From Bathymodiolus brooksi (lineage: Eukaryota; Mollusca; Bivalvia; Mytilida; Modiolidae): a DNA stretch of 64,000 bases. Of this stretch, positions 43,151-55,693 are shown one piece after another. The notes beneath the pieces are model-generated. The model was not told where the DNA came from. It was given only the letters and a program-made list of their open reading frames with translations, and ran no database searches. Position 1 is the stretch's first letter. Every line of letters begins with the position of its first letter. The position numbers were made by a program, and so were the translations under genes. The stretch spans positions 57,610,369 to 57,674,368 of the forward strand of contig OY804588.1 in the NCBI GenBank assembly GCA_963680875.1, read 5' to 3'.

Positions 43151-44440
43151 TTCTAAGTGATGTGGCTTATTGCAATAAGAATGATGTTTCTTAAAATTAT
43201 TAATACTAGGCGTTTAGTAATATGTTCTGGTAAGAGTAATTACAGACTGAATTAATTATTAATAAATAGAGTTACACACCCTGCAAAAAAAAGGGGGCGG
43301 GTGGGGTTGTGAAATTGTTGCCCTATTTACTTTTGATGTGTACTTCATATTAATTTTTTATTTAGAGAATTATGTAAAACATGATTTCTAAAATCGATTA
43401 CTTTATTTTTGTTCTTACTGAAAGTACTTTTTAAAATATTTTTAGGAATCAATTTGTAAAAAATAAATACTGAGAGAAGCAGACAAATGACACCGACACT
43501 GACCTAGCTTCATCATCTGTCTCACTAATTTGTATCTTAATTGACGTCGCCGCAGAAACAGCATACATGTATCAACTAAATGTGTTGAATTTCATTTATT
43601 TTTATTCGTTTACAGAATGTTTTTATTTTTTTTGTGCTACTCCAGAAAAAAAATAACGTATTTGAATTGGTCGTTATATACCACGATTAAATTTAGACAA
43701 GACAAAGTGAAAAAAAAATGCAAATGTTCAAACAGTAACGAAATAGAACTATTCATAAGCGGATATTCACGCAATAAACGATCCTATTGTTTGTTTCGTA
43801 TGCTTACGTTGAGTTACGTTCGTAATCTTTCGTTCGTCAGTTATCGAAAAATCGTCATTAGTAGTATATATATATTTCTTACTTTTGGTTTAGCTTGGTT
43901 AAGTGAAACAATGGTAAATAATACATAGGAGTGGAATGCCTTGTATGCAAGTTCATTTCAACCAAAGAAATTACAGGCTAGATTCGAAACAATATGTCGC
44001 ATCATCTTACCTCGAAAACTATATTTAAATAAAAAAATTCTTACAAATTATTTAAAAAAACTAAAATTTTAATATTTGCGTCATATTATTTAAAATATGT
44101 GAATATGTTATTGTGTTATATATACTTTGCTGATATCTATCTCCATATATACTTATGTATTGTTTTCAGAGAGCCTTATTAACTTATTGAAAATTGGTTT
44201 AATCCAAATAGGTTACTCTCTCTAAATAAAGATTTTTATTTATTTATTTATTTACCACACAAAGAGAAAGAAGAATCAGTTATTTCCACATTGATACCAG
44301 GACCTTGTCCATACATTCGAAGTTCATGTCTACGTATGCGGCCCCCATTTAGGCCGTGAGGCTACTAAAACATTTGGGATTAGCGTTAGTTTTTGTTTCT
44401 CCCTAGTTACCTGATCAACAGTCACATTTTCGAGGAGGCG
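43151..44440. other. Arm sequence, no gene supported
   Basis: Matches about 47660-48955. A 103-codon frame at 43617-43928 is partly kept in the right arm (48254-48445, GYSRNKRSYCLF and SYVRNLSFVSYRKI), but the ends differ. AT-rich, with TTTATTTATTTATTTA near 44235. Confidence 0.5.
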
Positions 44441-44665
44441 TCGTGATCGTATGGTAGTTGGATTTACACCTACCTATGCAATCAGTGCCTATCCGTTGCG
44501 AGTTCGAACAACCGGGTCTAGATTGATATTTTGTATGATACTTTGTTCTTCGACTTCAATCTGTGTCTTGTTCCCATTGTTGCCTGTTTGTTCTTCGACT
44601 TCAATCTGTGTCTTGTTCCCATTGTTGCCGGTTTCTCTGAATTATCCTTCGGTTTTCTCTAATGC
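44441..44665 (+). repeat. tRNA-like SINE head plus 45-bp duplication (left arm)
   Basis: A-box-like CGTATGGTAGTTGG and B-box-like GCGAGTTCGAAC, the head of SINE type C, then TTGTTCTTCGACTTCAATCT and CTTGTTCCCATTGTTGCC. The last two blocks are tandemly duplicated (45 bp) here but single in the right arm (47495-47665). Confidence 0.65.
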
Positions 44666-45397
44666 TTGGTTATATGTATCATAAAAAAGACTACGAGTGT
44701 GTATAACTTTCAAGGGCATAGGAACATTCTATTTAGAATAATAACAAATGTTTCATCATAACACAATTAAATGACCTTTATTTAACCTTGGACATTCTTT
44801 ACATTAAGGTGTAAAATGTAAGCTTATTAATATTTAATACTTTTTATTCTAAAATATATATTTTTTCCCAGAACAAGATACTAATTCTAACAAAATCTAT
44901 ATTTCAAACATTATTTCATGGAAATTATTGTATACACCTTAACAAGATGGTTTGATTTAATCTGTACATTATGAATTACTAGTTCATACAGAGTAAGACA
45001 ACGAGATTTGAAAGATTATTTTTTAATCCAACTTTGTTTATTTCCAAACAAGATTAATTTCATTCAGTCGAATTTTCAATATTAGCCAATACAGAGTTTT
45101 GAAAGATTGGTTTTAATCCAATAAACCGTGGATATCAAATTTTGTAGCACGCACGAGTTTCTGGAATAATCTTCAACAGGCCCGTTCAAGGACAAAAGGA
45201 TAGCTAAATAATTCAAAATCTTTGGGAGCAAACAAAACCCAAGGTCAAGGTCATAAAAGGTATTGCCAAAATCGGCCGAGGTCACCTATGCATGAGGGTG
45301 AAAACTTCGTTTTAATAATAATTACATTATATAAAAACAATAGAGGAGTTCAATAATGACTCATTAAATCTAAGACAATATACAAGGGATAATTAAA
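44666..45397. other. Arm sequence, no gene supported
   Basis: Matches 46750-47490; includes an inverted Z module at 45090-45200. Confidence 0.5.
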
Positions 45398-45605
45398 ATC
45401 CTTGAATCGAAAGAACAGACAACACAATGACCAAAAGAAAAAAGGACTAACAACGATCTACAAAACACTAGACAGAAAACTCAAGATCAAGCAACACGAA
45501 CCACACTAAAAAACTTGGGTAAACTGAGGTGCTCCGGAAGGGTAGGCAGTTCCTGTTCCACTAGTAGCACCCTTCGTGTTATTCTAGTTAGAAACCGGTG
45601 ATAAG
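45398..45605 (+). repeat. Dispersed repeat X (inner copy, left arm)
   Basis: GAACAGACAACACAATGACC, GATCTACAAAACACTAGACA, GTGCTCCGGAAGGGTAGGC and TTCCTGTTCCACTAGTAGC. Partner 46560-46745 on the minus strand. Confidence 0.8.
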
Positions 45606-45918
45606 TTGTTTATTTGCAAGTCCAAATATGTGCCAATGCGAAAAACATTTCAGATTTTTGAAAGATTAATTTTAATGCACCCAAATCGTAATTGCAATAA
45701 GAGCAAGTGTTTGATTTATTTTCAAATAAGTTTGCGACAATATCTGAAAAGTGGGCGGTTAAAATGTGAATTTGACAGATGCATTTATTAACCAATCAAA
45801 TCGCTTTTCTGGAATAACCTTCATCAGGTACGCTCAAAATCGAAATATTAGAAAGCCAAATAATTTTAGTTTTTGGGAGCAGGTAAACCAGAGGCCCTAC
45901 ACAGGATAGTCAAAATCT

Positions 45919-46163
45919 GTTGTTTGTCCTTTTGTACTTTTTCTTTTGGCCATTGTGTTGCCGATTTACAAATTCGGATTACCTCCCTTTGGTATTTTCA
46001 AACTTTTCTTAGTTTAACCCCGCCACTTTGAATTGAAGTATCTGTACCAAATAAACGTTAGAGAATACCGAAGGGGCAATCAAAAATAGAAAATCCAGAG
46101 ATTCCTAAATAATGTAATTATTTATAAATCTCAGGTTCTCCTTCAGGCATAGATGATCTTAAA
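45919..46163. other. Centre of palindrome 2 (245 bp)
   Basis: Unpaired sequence between the arms. It holds a minus-strand repeat X fragment (TGTCCTTTTGTACTTTTTCTTTTGGCC) and a plus-strand repeat Y start (AACGTTAGAGAATACCGAAGG at about 46060). No gene. Confidence 0.85.
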
Positions 46164-46559
46164 AGATTTTGACTATCCTGTGTAGGGCCTCTGGTTTACC
46201 TGCTCCCAAAAACTAAAATTATTTGGCTTTCTAATATTTCGATTTTGAGCGTACCTGATGAAGGTTATTCCAGAAAAGCGTTGTGTGCACTAAATTTGAT
46301 ATCTACGTTTTTATAATGATATCAAATGATGATTTTGATTTCGATTTGATTGGTTAATAAATGCATCTGTCAAATTCACATTTTAACCGCCCACTTTTCA
46401 GATATTGTCGCAAACTTATTTGAAAATAAATCAAACACTTGCTCTGATTGCAATTACGATTTGGGTGCATTAAAATTAATCATTCAAAAATCTGAAATGT
46501 TTTTCGCATTGGCACATATTTGGACTTGCAAATAAACAACTTATCACCGGTTTCTAACT

Positions 46560-46745
46560 AGAATAACACGAAGGGTGCTACTAGTGGAACAGGAACTGCC
46601 TACCCTTCCGGAGCACCTCAGTTTACCCAAGTTTTTTAGTGTGGTTCGTGTTGCTCGATCTTGAGTTTTCTGTCTAGTGTTTTGTAGATCGTTGTCCTTT
46701 TTTCTTTTGGTCATTGTGTTGTCTGTTCTTTCGATTCAAGGATTT
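46560..46745 (-). repeat. Dispersed repeat X (inner copy, right arm)
   Basis: Mirror partner of 45398-45605, about 97% identical by eye. Confidence 0.8.
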
Positions 46746-47484
46746 TAATTATCCCTTGTATATTGTCTTAGATTTAATGAGTCATTATTGAACTCCTCTA
46801 TTGTTTTTATATAATGTAATTATTATTAAAACGAAGTTTTCACCCTCATGCATAGGTGACCTCGGCCGATTTTGGCAATACTTTTTATGACCTTGACCTT
46901 GGGTTTTGTTTGCTCCCAAAGATTTTGAATTATTTAGCTTTCCTTTTGTCCTTGAATGGGCCTGTTGAAGATTATTCCAGAAACTCGTGCGTGCTACAAA
47001 ATTTGATATCCACGGTTTATTGGATTAAAACCAATCTTTCAAAACTCTGTATTGGCTAATATTGAAAATTCGACTGAATGAAATTAATCTTGTTTGGAAA
47101 TAAACAAAGTTGGATTAAAAAATAATCTTTCAAATCTCGTTGTCTTACTCTGTATGAACTAGTCATTCATAATGTACAGATTAAATCAAACCATCTTGTT
47201 AAGGTGTATACAATAATTTCCATGAAATAATGTTTGAAATATAGATTTTGTTAGAATTAGTATCTTGTTCTGGGAAAAAATATATATTTTAGAATAAAAA
47301 GTGTTAAATATTAATAAGCTTACATTTTACACCTTAATGTAAAGAATGTCCAAGGTTAAATAAAGGTCATTTAATTGTGTCATGATGAAACATTTGTTAT
47401 AAAATCGAAAGGTTATTTTAAATCGAATGTTCCGATGCCCTTGAAATTTATACACACTCGTAGTCTTTTTATGATACATATAAC

Positions 47485-47665
47485 CAAACATTAGAGAAAA
47501 CCGAAGGATAATCCAGAGAAACCGGCAACAATGGGAACAAGACACAGATCGAAGTCGAAGAACAAAGTATCATACAAAATATCAATCTAGACCCGGTTGT
47601 TCGAACTCGCAACGGATAGGCACTGATTGCATAGGTAGTTGTAAATCCAACTACCATACGATCAC
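47485..47665 (-). repeat. SINE type C head and repeat Y-like block (right arm)
   Basis: Mirror of 44441-44665 with a single copy of the 45-bp block. Its plus strand begins TTAGAGAAAACCGAAGG, resembling repeat Y. Confidence 0.6.
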
Positions 47666-48959
47666 GACGCCTCCTCGAAAATGTGACTGATGGTCAGGTA
47701 ACTAGGGAGAAACAAAAACTAACGCTAATCCCAAATGTTTTTAGTAGCCTCACGGCCTAAATGGGGGCCGCACACGTAGATATGAACTTCGAATGTATGG
47801 ACAAGGTCCTGGTATCAATGTGGAAATAACTGATTCTTCTTTCTCTTTATGTGGTAAATAAATAAATAAATAAAAATCTTTATTTAGAGAGAGTAACTTA
47901 TTTGGATTATACCAATTTTCAATAAGTTAATAAGACTCTCTGAAAACAATACATAAGTATACATGGACATAGATATCAGCAAAGTATATATAACACAATA
48001 ACATATTCACATATTTTAAATAATATGACGCAAATATTTAAAAAAAAAAAAAAAATCAGTTTATCAAAAATTTAATAATTTGTTAGAATATTTGAATTTA
48101 AATACAGTTTTCGAGGTAAGATGGTGCGACATATTGTTTCGAATCTAGCCTGTAATTTCTTTGGTTGAAATGAACTTGCATACAAGGCATTCCACTCCTA
48201 TGTATTATTTACCATTATTTCACAAGTAAGAAATATATATACAAAATGTATTACTAATGACGATTTTTTATTTTTCGATAACTGACGAACGAAAGATTAC
48301 GAACGTAACTCAGCGTAAGCATACGAAACAAACAATAGGATCGTTTATTGCGTGAATATCCGCTTATGAATAGTACTATTTCGTTACTGTTTGAACAGTT
48401 GCTTTTTTTCACTTTGAATGTCGTGGTATATAACGACCAATTCAAATACGTTATTTTTTTTCTGGACTAGCACAAAAAATAAATACATTCTGTAAACGAA
48501 TAAAAATGATTCAACACATTTAGTTGATACATGTATGCTGTTTCTGCGGCGTCAATTAAGATACAAATTAGTGAAACAGATGATGAAGCTAGGTCAGTGT
48601 CGGTGTCATTTATCTGCTTCTCTCATTATCTATTTTTTACAAATTGATACCTAAAAATATTATAAAAAGTACTTTCAGTAAGAACAAAAATAAAGTAATC
48701 GATTTTAGAAATTATGTTTTACATAATTCACTAAATAAAAAAATAATATCAAGTGCACATCTAAAGTAAATAGGACAACAACAACAATTTCACAACCCCC
48801 CACCCCCCACCCCCAGTTTTGAAGGGTGTGTAACTCTATTTATCAATAATTAATTCTGTCTGTAATTACTCTTACCAGAACATATTACTAAACACCTAGT
48901 ATTAATAATTTTAAGAAAAATCATTCTTATTGTACTAAGCCACATCACTTGGAAGCATC
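47666..48959. other. Arm sequence, no gene supported
   Basis: Mirror of 43151-44440. C-rich run at 48790-48820. Confidence 0.5.
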
Positions 48960-49500
48960 AACAAGGAGGAACCCAAAACATTAGTCACTACTCATTCTGG
49001 ATTGGTCTTAGAGGCTATTGAGGCACAACCCAACAAGGAGGGAAGGTCAACACAAAACATTAGCCACTACTCATTCTGGATTAGTCTTAGAGGCTATTGA
49101 GGCACAACCCAACAAGGAGGGAAGGTCAACACAAAACATTACAGCCATTACTCATTCTGAATTAGTCTTAGAGGCTATTGAGGCACAACCCAACAAGGAG
49201 GGAAGGTCAACACAAAACATTACAGCCACTACTCATTCTGAATTAGTCTTAGAGGCTATTGAGGCACAACCCAACAAGGAGGGAAGGTCAACACAAAACA
49301 TTACAGCCACTACTCATTCTGAATTAGTCTTAGAGGCTATTGAGGCACAACCCAACAAGGAGGGAAGGTCAACACAAAACATTAGCCACTACTCATTCTG
49401 GATTAGTCTTAGAGGCTATTGAGGCACAACCCAACAAGGAGGGAAGGTCAACACACAACATTACAGCCACTGCTCATTCTGGATTGCACTAAGAGGATAC
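48960..49500 (+). repeat. 81-bp tandem array (right arm), in-frame 27-residue repeat
   Basis: About 6.5 units. The plus-strand frame 49018-49422 stays open across five units (IEAQPNKEGRSTQNITATTH, with ELVLEA between). No LINE is inserted here. Confidence 0.92.
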
Positions 49501-49981
49501 TGAGGCACAACCTCATTACAGCATCGTTTAATGATCAACAGTTGAGAGCATTTGACCGGGGATCAATTAGATTTGATGAAGTTGCATTAACAAATGTTTT
49601 TCAATTTATTCGTTCGCCAGAATAGTTGGATGATCTATCAACAAGTCGCTCTGTGAAAATTATTCAAGATGACGATCAATCGGATCCCAGCTTGCAAAAT
49701 GCACCTGGAATAGAGCAGCATAGGTTTACACCAAATATAACGCCTATATCGAGCGCAAATGAAAGGGCCAAAACCAGGCAATGGTAACTGGACAAATGTC
49801 ATTCCTGTGGTTGATGTTGAAACGGATACAAATACCTCTAGTTCTGAGGATGAATTGTGAACGGCAAATCAAGGAAACAGAAAAAACGACATGCGAACTC
49901 GCGCGAGAATCATATGAGGTTTATCTAGTCAGCAAAACGACACAAGCAAATCGAGAAACAAATCGTCAAAGTACTCGATAA
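49419..49981 (+). pseudogene. Right-arm copy of the unknown two-part frame
   Basis: First part (49419-49625) ends DEVALTNVFQFIRSPE and TAG; the second starts LDDLSTSRS, shares GIEQHRFTPNITPISSANE with the left arm, then shifts frame near 49765 and regains the family end (SYEVYLVSKTTQANRETN) at 49860-49981. See 38933-39493 for the better-kept copy. Confidence 0.45.
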
Positions 49982-50369
49982 ATTCCTTAAGAATTGATTA
50001 TTGACGTTCTATAGTTCGTTGTCAGTGACTTTAATTGAAATATTTTTCGTTGAACTTCATGCAAAACATTTCAATTTGTTTATACATGCACATTATGTAA
50101 ATATTGTATCTTACAAACTGTTATCATTTATATAGAAACTGCCATCAACACAATGAATTGATGTGAAATCAAATCTAACTCTATAAATGTAACAAAATAA
50201 TGTTCTTTTGTTACTGTGTAATTAGTATGTAAATTAGCCGTTTTATTAACAGGCTGTCCGTCCGTCCGTCCGTAAATATCTTCCTGGACTACATTATTAA
50301 CCCATTCATTGAATGTATTCATTTCCCCCACGCCGGCCCTTCATGTACCGTCCGTTTAGCAAAAAGGGA

Positions 50370-50800
50370 TAATTTATACTTCCTCAGCGACCGTCGCTTG
50401 ACGGTCGTGCGACCATCGCTTGACGGTCGTGCGACCATCGCGCGATATTCACTCGACTGTCGCTGGGCTAAAATTAATATATAGAATAGATTTTCAACAG
50501 CATTTCTCTTATTTAATAAAAACAATAGAAAGCAAAAAGCGTGCGATTTTTGAAAGACAATCAGGCGACGGTCACTGAAGAAGCATAGATTAGCCCAAAG
50601 AGTTTTAAATGGTTTTGCTTTTCCATTTTGTTGCCTTTTGAGTCCAAATGATGATGGTTATTCCAAAAAAACGCGTCGTCGGCGGTAGGCAATAACATGT
50701 AGGTAAAAAGTCGCCCATGGGCGGATGACTTGATTACCACAGATACGAACATTTGTTTAATCAGCAAACCATAATGAACAAACATTGAAGGTCTTGCCAT
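50370..50800. repeat. GC-richer block with inverted CGACGGTCG motifs (right arm)
   Basis: Mirror of 38211-38600. Here GCTTGACGGTCGTGCGACCATC occurs twice in tandem, against once on the left. Confidence 0.55.
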
Positions 50801-50895
50801 CTTTTATGAAAACATATCATTACAAACTTGAAAAGCTATGAAACCCAAATGAAAAAAGATGACATTATCAATTGAAGGTACTAAGTTAGAGTTGA

Positions 50896-51093
50896 ATGTT
50901 CTCTTTTGAAATATATTTTGATATTTTAAATCCACGACTGTCGCCCCCGTGCAATAACATTCGAATGGATGATATTATAAAACTGCCCTATTATTACCAA
51001 AAAGATCACAAATACCTTCTTCACGACTTTCAATCAGATTATCAAATAATTTTTTCTAAATGTGATGAATTAAATGACATTAACGAATATTAG
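50896..51093 (+). other. Small open frame conserved in both arms (right copy)
   Basis: 65 codons ending KCDELNDINEY; partner of 37743-37893. Unknown. Confidence 0.35.
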
Positions 51094-51390
51094 ACATTAA
51101 GATAATTGCAAGGCGCGGTGGATTTTATTTATCTTAAGATGGAGTTGCATTTGAAAAAACTCAGTAAATTTAAAATTAAGCGTGATTCAAAGATACAAAT
51201 ATAATTACAAAGAGAAAAATCTGCATATAAATCCTGTATAAAAAGATGTCAAGTCACTATCTCCAATTGTTCTGCGAGGAGCTGATTGATTTGATGCATA
51301 TCCCATCTCAGTCGTTCTTAAAGTAAGTTTATTTACACACAGCACAATATTTTGTTTTAATTTCAATAATATTTTATGCTTATCTTATTC

Positions 51391-52375
51391 TACTTCAACC
51401 AAATACTGACCGCCTTCAACAAGTTGAAGATTATGTCAGAGGTTGTACTACTCCTACCGAATACTGACCGCCTTCAACAAGTTGAAGATTATGTCAGAGG
51501 TTGTACTACTCCTACCGAATACTGACTGCCTTCAACAAGTTGAAGATTATGTCAGAGGTTGTACTACTCCTACCGAATACTGACTGCCTTCAACAAGTTG
51601 AAGATTATGTCAGAGGTTGTACTACTCCTACCGAATACTGACCGCCTTCAACAAGTTGAAGATTATGTCAGAGGTTGTACTACTCCTACCGAATACTGAC
51701 CGCCTTCAACAAATTGAAGATTATGTCAGAGGTTGTACTACTTCTACCGAATACTGACCGCCTTCAACAAGTTGAAGATTATGTCAGAGGTTGTACTACT
51801 TCTACCGAATGCTGACCGCCTTCAACAAGTTGAAGATTATGTCAGAGGTTGTACTACTCCTACCGAATACTGACCGCCTTCAACAAATTGAAGATTATGT
51901 CAGAGGTTGTACTACTTCTACCGAATACTGACCGCCTTCAACAAGTTGAAGATTATGTCAGAGGTTGTACTACTTCTACCGAATGCTGACCGCCTTCAAC
52001 AAGTTGAAGATTATGTCAGAGGTTGTACTACTTCTACCGAATACTGACCGCCTTCAACAAGTTGAAGATTATGTCAGAGGTTGTACTACTTCTACCGAAT
52101 ACTGACCGCCTTCAACAAATTGAAGATTATGTCAGAGGTTGTACTACTTCTACCGAATACTGACCGCCTTCAACAAGTTGAAGATTATGTCAGAGGTTGT
52201 ACTACTTCTACCGAATACTGACGGCCTTCAACAAGTTGAAGATTATGTCAGAGGTTGTACTACTTCTACCGAATACTGACTGCCTTCAACAAGTTGAAGA
52301 TTATGTCAGAGGTTGTACTACTTCTACCGAATACTGACTGCCTTCAACAAGTTGAAGATTATGTCAGAGGTTGCA
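51391..52375 (-). repeat. 58-bp tandem array, about 17 copies (right arm)
   Basis: Mirror of 36288-37446 with its own variant order (AATTGAAG units at 51707, 51883 and 52117), showing independent array turnover since duplication. Confidence 0.95.
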
Positions 52376-52531
52376 CATGACAATTGAAAGAGGTTAAAAC
52401 TGTTTAAATGTGTCATAATAAAAACGTATATATCAAGTTTAGTGCATACAACGTGTTTCTGGAATACCTGTCACCAGGTACGTTCAAAGCCAGATAATTT
52501 AATAATCTTTAGGATCATGAAAACCAAAGGG

Positions 52532-52862
52532 CAGTGCCGGATTTACCTATATGCTCGATATGTTGAAGCCTAGGGCTTCAACATTTAGGGGGTGTATAAT
52601 ATTTTTAACACTGTTATTGGACTTTTACACTTATGCTGTCATAATGTACTGTAATTTCTAAACACCCCTTCAGTAGTTTTCCTTACAGAGTGGCACTCCA
52701 TTTTTAGAATATTGTAGAATTTTAAACACCCTTCATCATCCTTGCCTTTATTGAAATTGATTAAGCAGACTTCCATCTTCCTCCAGTCGTGAAGGTGGGA
52801 AATTGGGAGGGGCCTCACAAGTGGATTAGCCTAGGGCCTCTCTTTATCTAGATCCGGCACTG
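52532..52862. mobile_element. hAT-type MITE with 8-bp TSD (right arm)
   Basis: Mirror of 35800-36130; target duplication CCAAAGGG at 52524-52531 and 52863-52870, the reverse complement of the left-arm CCCTTTGG. Confidence 0.9.
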
Positions 52863-53399
52863 CCAAAGGGCATAAACAAGATAGCCAAAATCGGTTAGTT
52901 CACCTATGTCTGAGAGAGGAGAGCCTGGGCTTTAATAATAATTACATGACTTAGAAACTGTAAATTTCGATTAAAGATATATCTAATAAACCATGTCGGT
53001 GTATTTGATAGAGGGGGATAGCAGTCTTGAATGTTTCAAACAATCATTCACAACTATGGCTGTGACAACCGGTTTCAATCAGATATCGGACATGGGGAAA
53101 CGATTCTTATCTTTGATGAATAATAAAGGACGAGGAATGCATGTGTCGAGGTGTTTCAAGGGTGGCTTAAGTCTGTCCTTTTTTCTTGGCAATAGCGAAA
53201 TAGATAGATATGGGTTTTCATATGTTGTGATGACGACGTCGTCTGTTTTAATATCCTTTTGAATATTTTAGCGCTAATTGCAATACTATTTCAATTATAT
53301 GCGGTGTGCAGAACTGCCGAAAAAACTTCAGATTTTAGAATGCTGACTCGAATACACCTCTTCAGGGAGAGGAACCGAACTGACAAATCTAGCGGTGAT

Positions 53400-53592
53400 A
53401 AATACTGATTGCATAGGTCGATATATTTCAACTACCATACGATCGGTGGTGTAATTGTTAGCGTGCTCGTCTCGAGTGCGGTAGATAGAGTTTGTCAGTA
53501 ACTTGCGACAGGTTGGTGGTTTTCTCTTCCAATAAAACTGACAGCCACAATATAACTGAACTATTGTTGAAAGTGGCGTTAAACACCATGAA
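53400..53592 (+). mobile_element. SINE remnants (right arm)
   Basis: GTGTAATTGTTAGCGTGCTC and CTCGAGTGCGGTAGATAGAG (head), then AGTAACTTGCGACAGGTTGG and GTGGCGTTAAACACC (body end). Partner of 35091-35330. This arm keeps the 3' end better. Confidence 0.7.
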
Positions 53593-54398
53593 CCGAAAAA
53601 GTCTCTATAATATCTAATGATTTTGTTTCTACTAATTACGATTTACTTGTCAGGCTCATCGCGAAAACAAAAAAAACTTTTAAAACATCGAAATGACCCA
53701 GAAGATAAGATCTGCATCATGTATTTGATTGGATATGACACGTGCTGGTTTTTGTCGCTAGCATTCACTCTTTCAAGACAAATTACTTTCCGTCTCAACG
53801 TTTATATTCGGCGATATCTACATGCGTCAATATTAAACTATGTTATTGAAAATAAAATACTAGAATTATTTCTTTAACTAGCTAACTCATCGCAAAATAT
53901 CCTGTAGTGATTCTAGTTTTTATTACATTCGCCAACTAACCTAAACTAGTTTCAACTGGTTGTTCACATGCAAGAACTATCTTATTAATTACATAATAGC
54001 AGTCTACTACGAAATATTTAGTGGAGATGATTAAAGGCTTATAATTACCGTAATGAGGTCATAAAACACTTGTGACTTGATTGTCCAAAATGTCATAATG
54101 ACTGCAAATCCTCCCAGGAAAATTAATATAATTGCTACACAGCCTAAATTAGGTTGTATTTAATGATGGTTCAGGTTTTTAAATTAAAGATATAATTTCG
54201 ATAATGAAGCACAGTACTTTCGTTATTAAATGAAAAAAACCCACTTGTTATATAAATAAACTGAAATCGACATCATCTGCATATTAATTATGAATGCACA
54301 AAACGCATCTTTAGATATTCGACAAGTATGTAAGGAGTTGATGTTGGAAATTCACGTCATATTTGGTAAGTAAAATCATATGTTTGATGATGTATTAA

Positions 54399-54671
54399 GG
54401 TGGTACCTAACACGACAGGGAGATAACTCTTTAAAATCAGTTGAATGATTTGATCATATGATGTTTGTATGCAGATTTCAAGCATCTCGGTGATCAAAAC
54501 CACAGAGAGAAAAGCTGCTATTTGGCTAGTGAAATTATAGCTCTGAGTCTGTTGGTTGGAATTTGCTAAAATTTTGATATTTATTGCAGTGAATATATTC
54601 AAACACACTGCCAAAAAAATAAGAAAATTAAACGAGCAGATCAAATTTTACCTGAAGTGTATGGTACCACC
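54399..54671. mobile_element. TTAA-flanked MITE (right arm)
   Basis: GGTGGTACC / GGTACCACC ends with TTAA at 54395-54398 and 54672-54675. Same insertion as 34007-34278. Confidence 0.75.
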
Positions 54672-55139
54672 TTAAAGACGCACAGTAGATGAAGAAGAGT
54701 TTGAAGATATCAAAGGGCTAGTAAATCAAAGACGAACAGACAACACAATGTCCAAAAGGGCAAGCAACGATCTACTAAACTAGATATCTAATATAGGGCG
54801 CACGTAGTGTTTCGGGAGCAACCTTCACCAGGTACGCTCATGGCCAAAAATATTACAAAGTCAACTAATTTGAAAATCTTTGGGAGCAAGAGCACCCAAA
54901 CAATATATCCAAAATCGGTTAATAAAATTGTAGATTCCAAATTTAGTGCGCACGACGCGTTTCTGGATTAACCTTCATCGGCGGGTCAATGCCAAAGTGA
55001 GGTTGACCTGTTTTTATTAAATTACATTACTTAGGATCTGTAAATCTCAAGCAATAAGCCATGTAATTGCCGAAACACTGATTACTTGTAGTTTTAAATT
55101 TTAAACCTATCGTCCTGTTTCGTCCACCGATAAAACTGA

Positions 55140-55685
55140 ACGTTACTATATACATGTTATTTAAAACCGGCAACCCTTAATATAGAACGCCTATATAAGC
55201 CAACAGTGGCTAACTTTGCGTTCCCACTACCTGTTCGTTTGCGGACACCGAACCCTTTCAGGAGACAATCCTTGCTGCGATATATAGATATCTCAGTTGT
55301 TCCGATAGACCAGAGTTTGTTGTTCTTATCAAGATTTCCTAGATAAAGGATTGCTGCTAACAAGGAAGCTACTGAACCAAGGGTTCCTATTGGTTAAGTC
55401 ATCACTTCGAAAGTTTTACGGTTGCCACCATGACTTGGTTAACCGTTACGGAATGACCCAAAAGATCATGGATATGTTCCACTTGTCGTAAGCATTTCCC
55501 GGTCCTTTCCTCAATCATGACTTAACATCGGGTTTAAAACTAGTGTATCGCGACAGGTCCCACTAGTGGAGCAGAAACTGTTTACCTTTCCGGAACACCC
55601 GAGTTCACTCCCGGTTTTAGTGGGATTCGTGTTGCTCGATCTTTAGTTTTTTGTGTAGTGTTTTGTAGATCGTTGTTTGTCCTTT
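55140..55685 (-). repeat. Dispersed repeat X, long copy (right arm)
   Basis: Mirror of 32994-33540. It ends at GTTTGTCCTTT; beyond that the left flank continues as repeat X while this side changes to satellite. Confidence 0.8.
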
Positions 55686-55693
55686 GTTGTTTT

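Larger units (their letters stand above)
32994..45918 (+). repeat. Palindrome 2, left arm (12.9 kb)
   Basis: Reverse complement of 46164-55685. Outer ends AAAGGAC / GTCCTTT (32994, 55685) and inner ends ACAGGATAGTCAAAATCT / AGATTTTGACTATCCTGT (45901-45918, 46164-46181). In a 120-bp sample (35651-35770 against 52921-53040) I count about 7 differences, so roughly 94% identity. The extra length is explained by a LINE at 40111-42955, more copies of two tandem arrays and a 100-bp duplication at 37802-38000. Confidence 0.95.
46164..55685 (-). repeat. Palindrome 2, right arm (9.5 kb)
   Basis: Reverse complement of the left arm. It lacks LINE 2 and the 100-bp duplication and has fewer 58-bp and 81-bp units. 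Its outer end (55685) meets the 276-bp satellite within 10 bp. Confidence 0.95.

Noticed and set aside
32994..55685. Polinton/Maverick or other large TIR transposon
   Set aside because: No polymerase, integrase, capsid or transposase gene is visible; arms contain only repeats and small frames, and no target duplication is seen at the outer ends.
32994..55685. Pure assembly artefact
   Set aside because: Not excluded, but two palindromes with clearly different arm identity, an arm-specific LINE with a target duplication, and different array variant orders make one simple fold-back read error unlikely. Kept as an open alternative.
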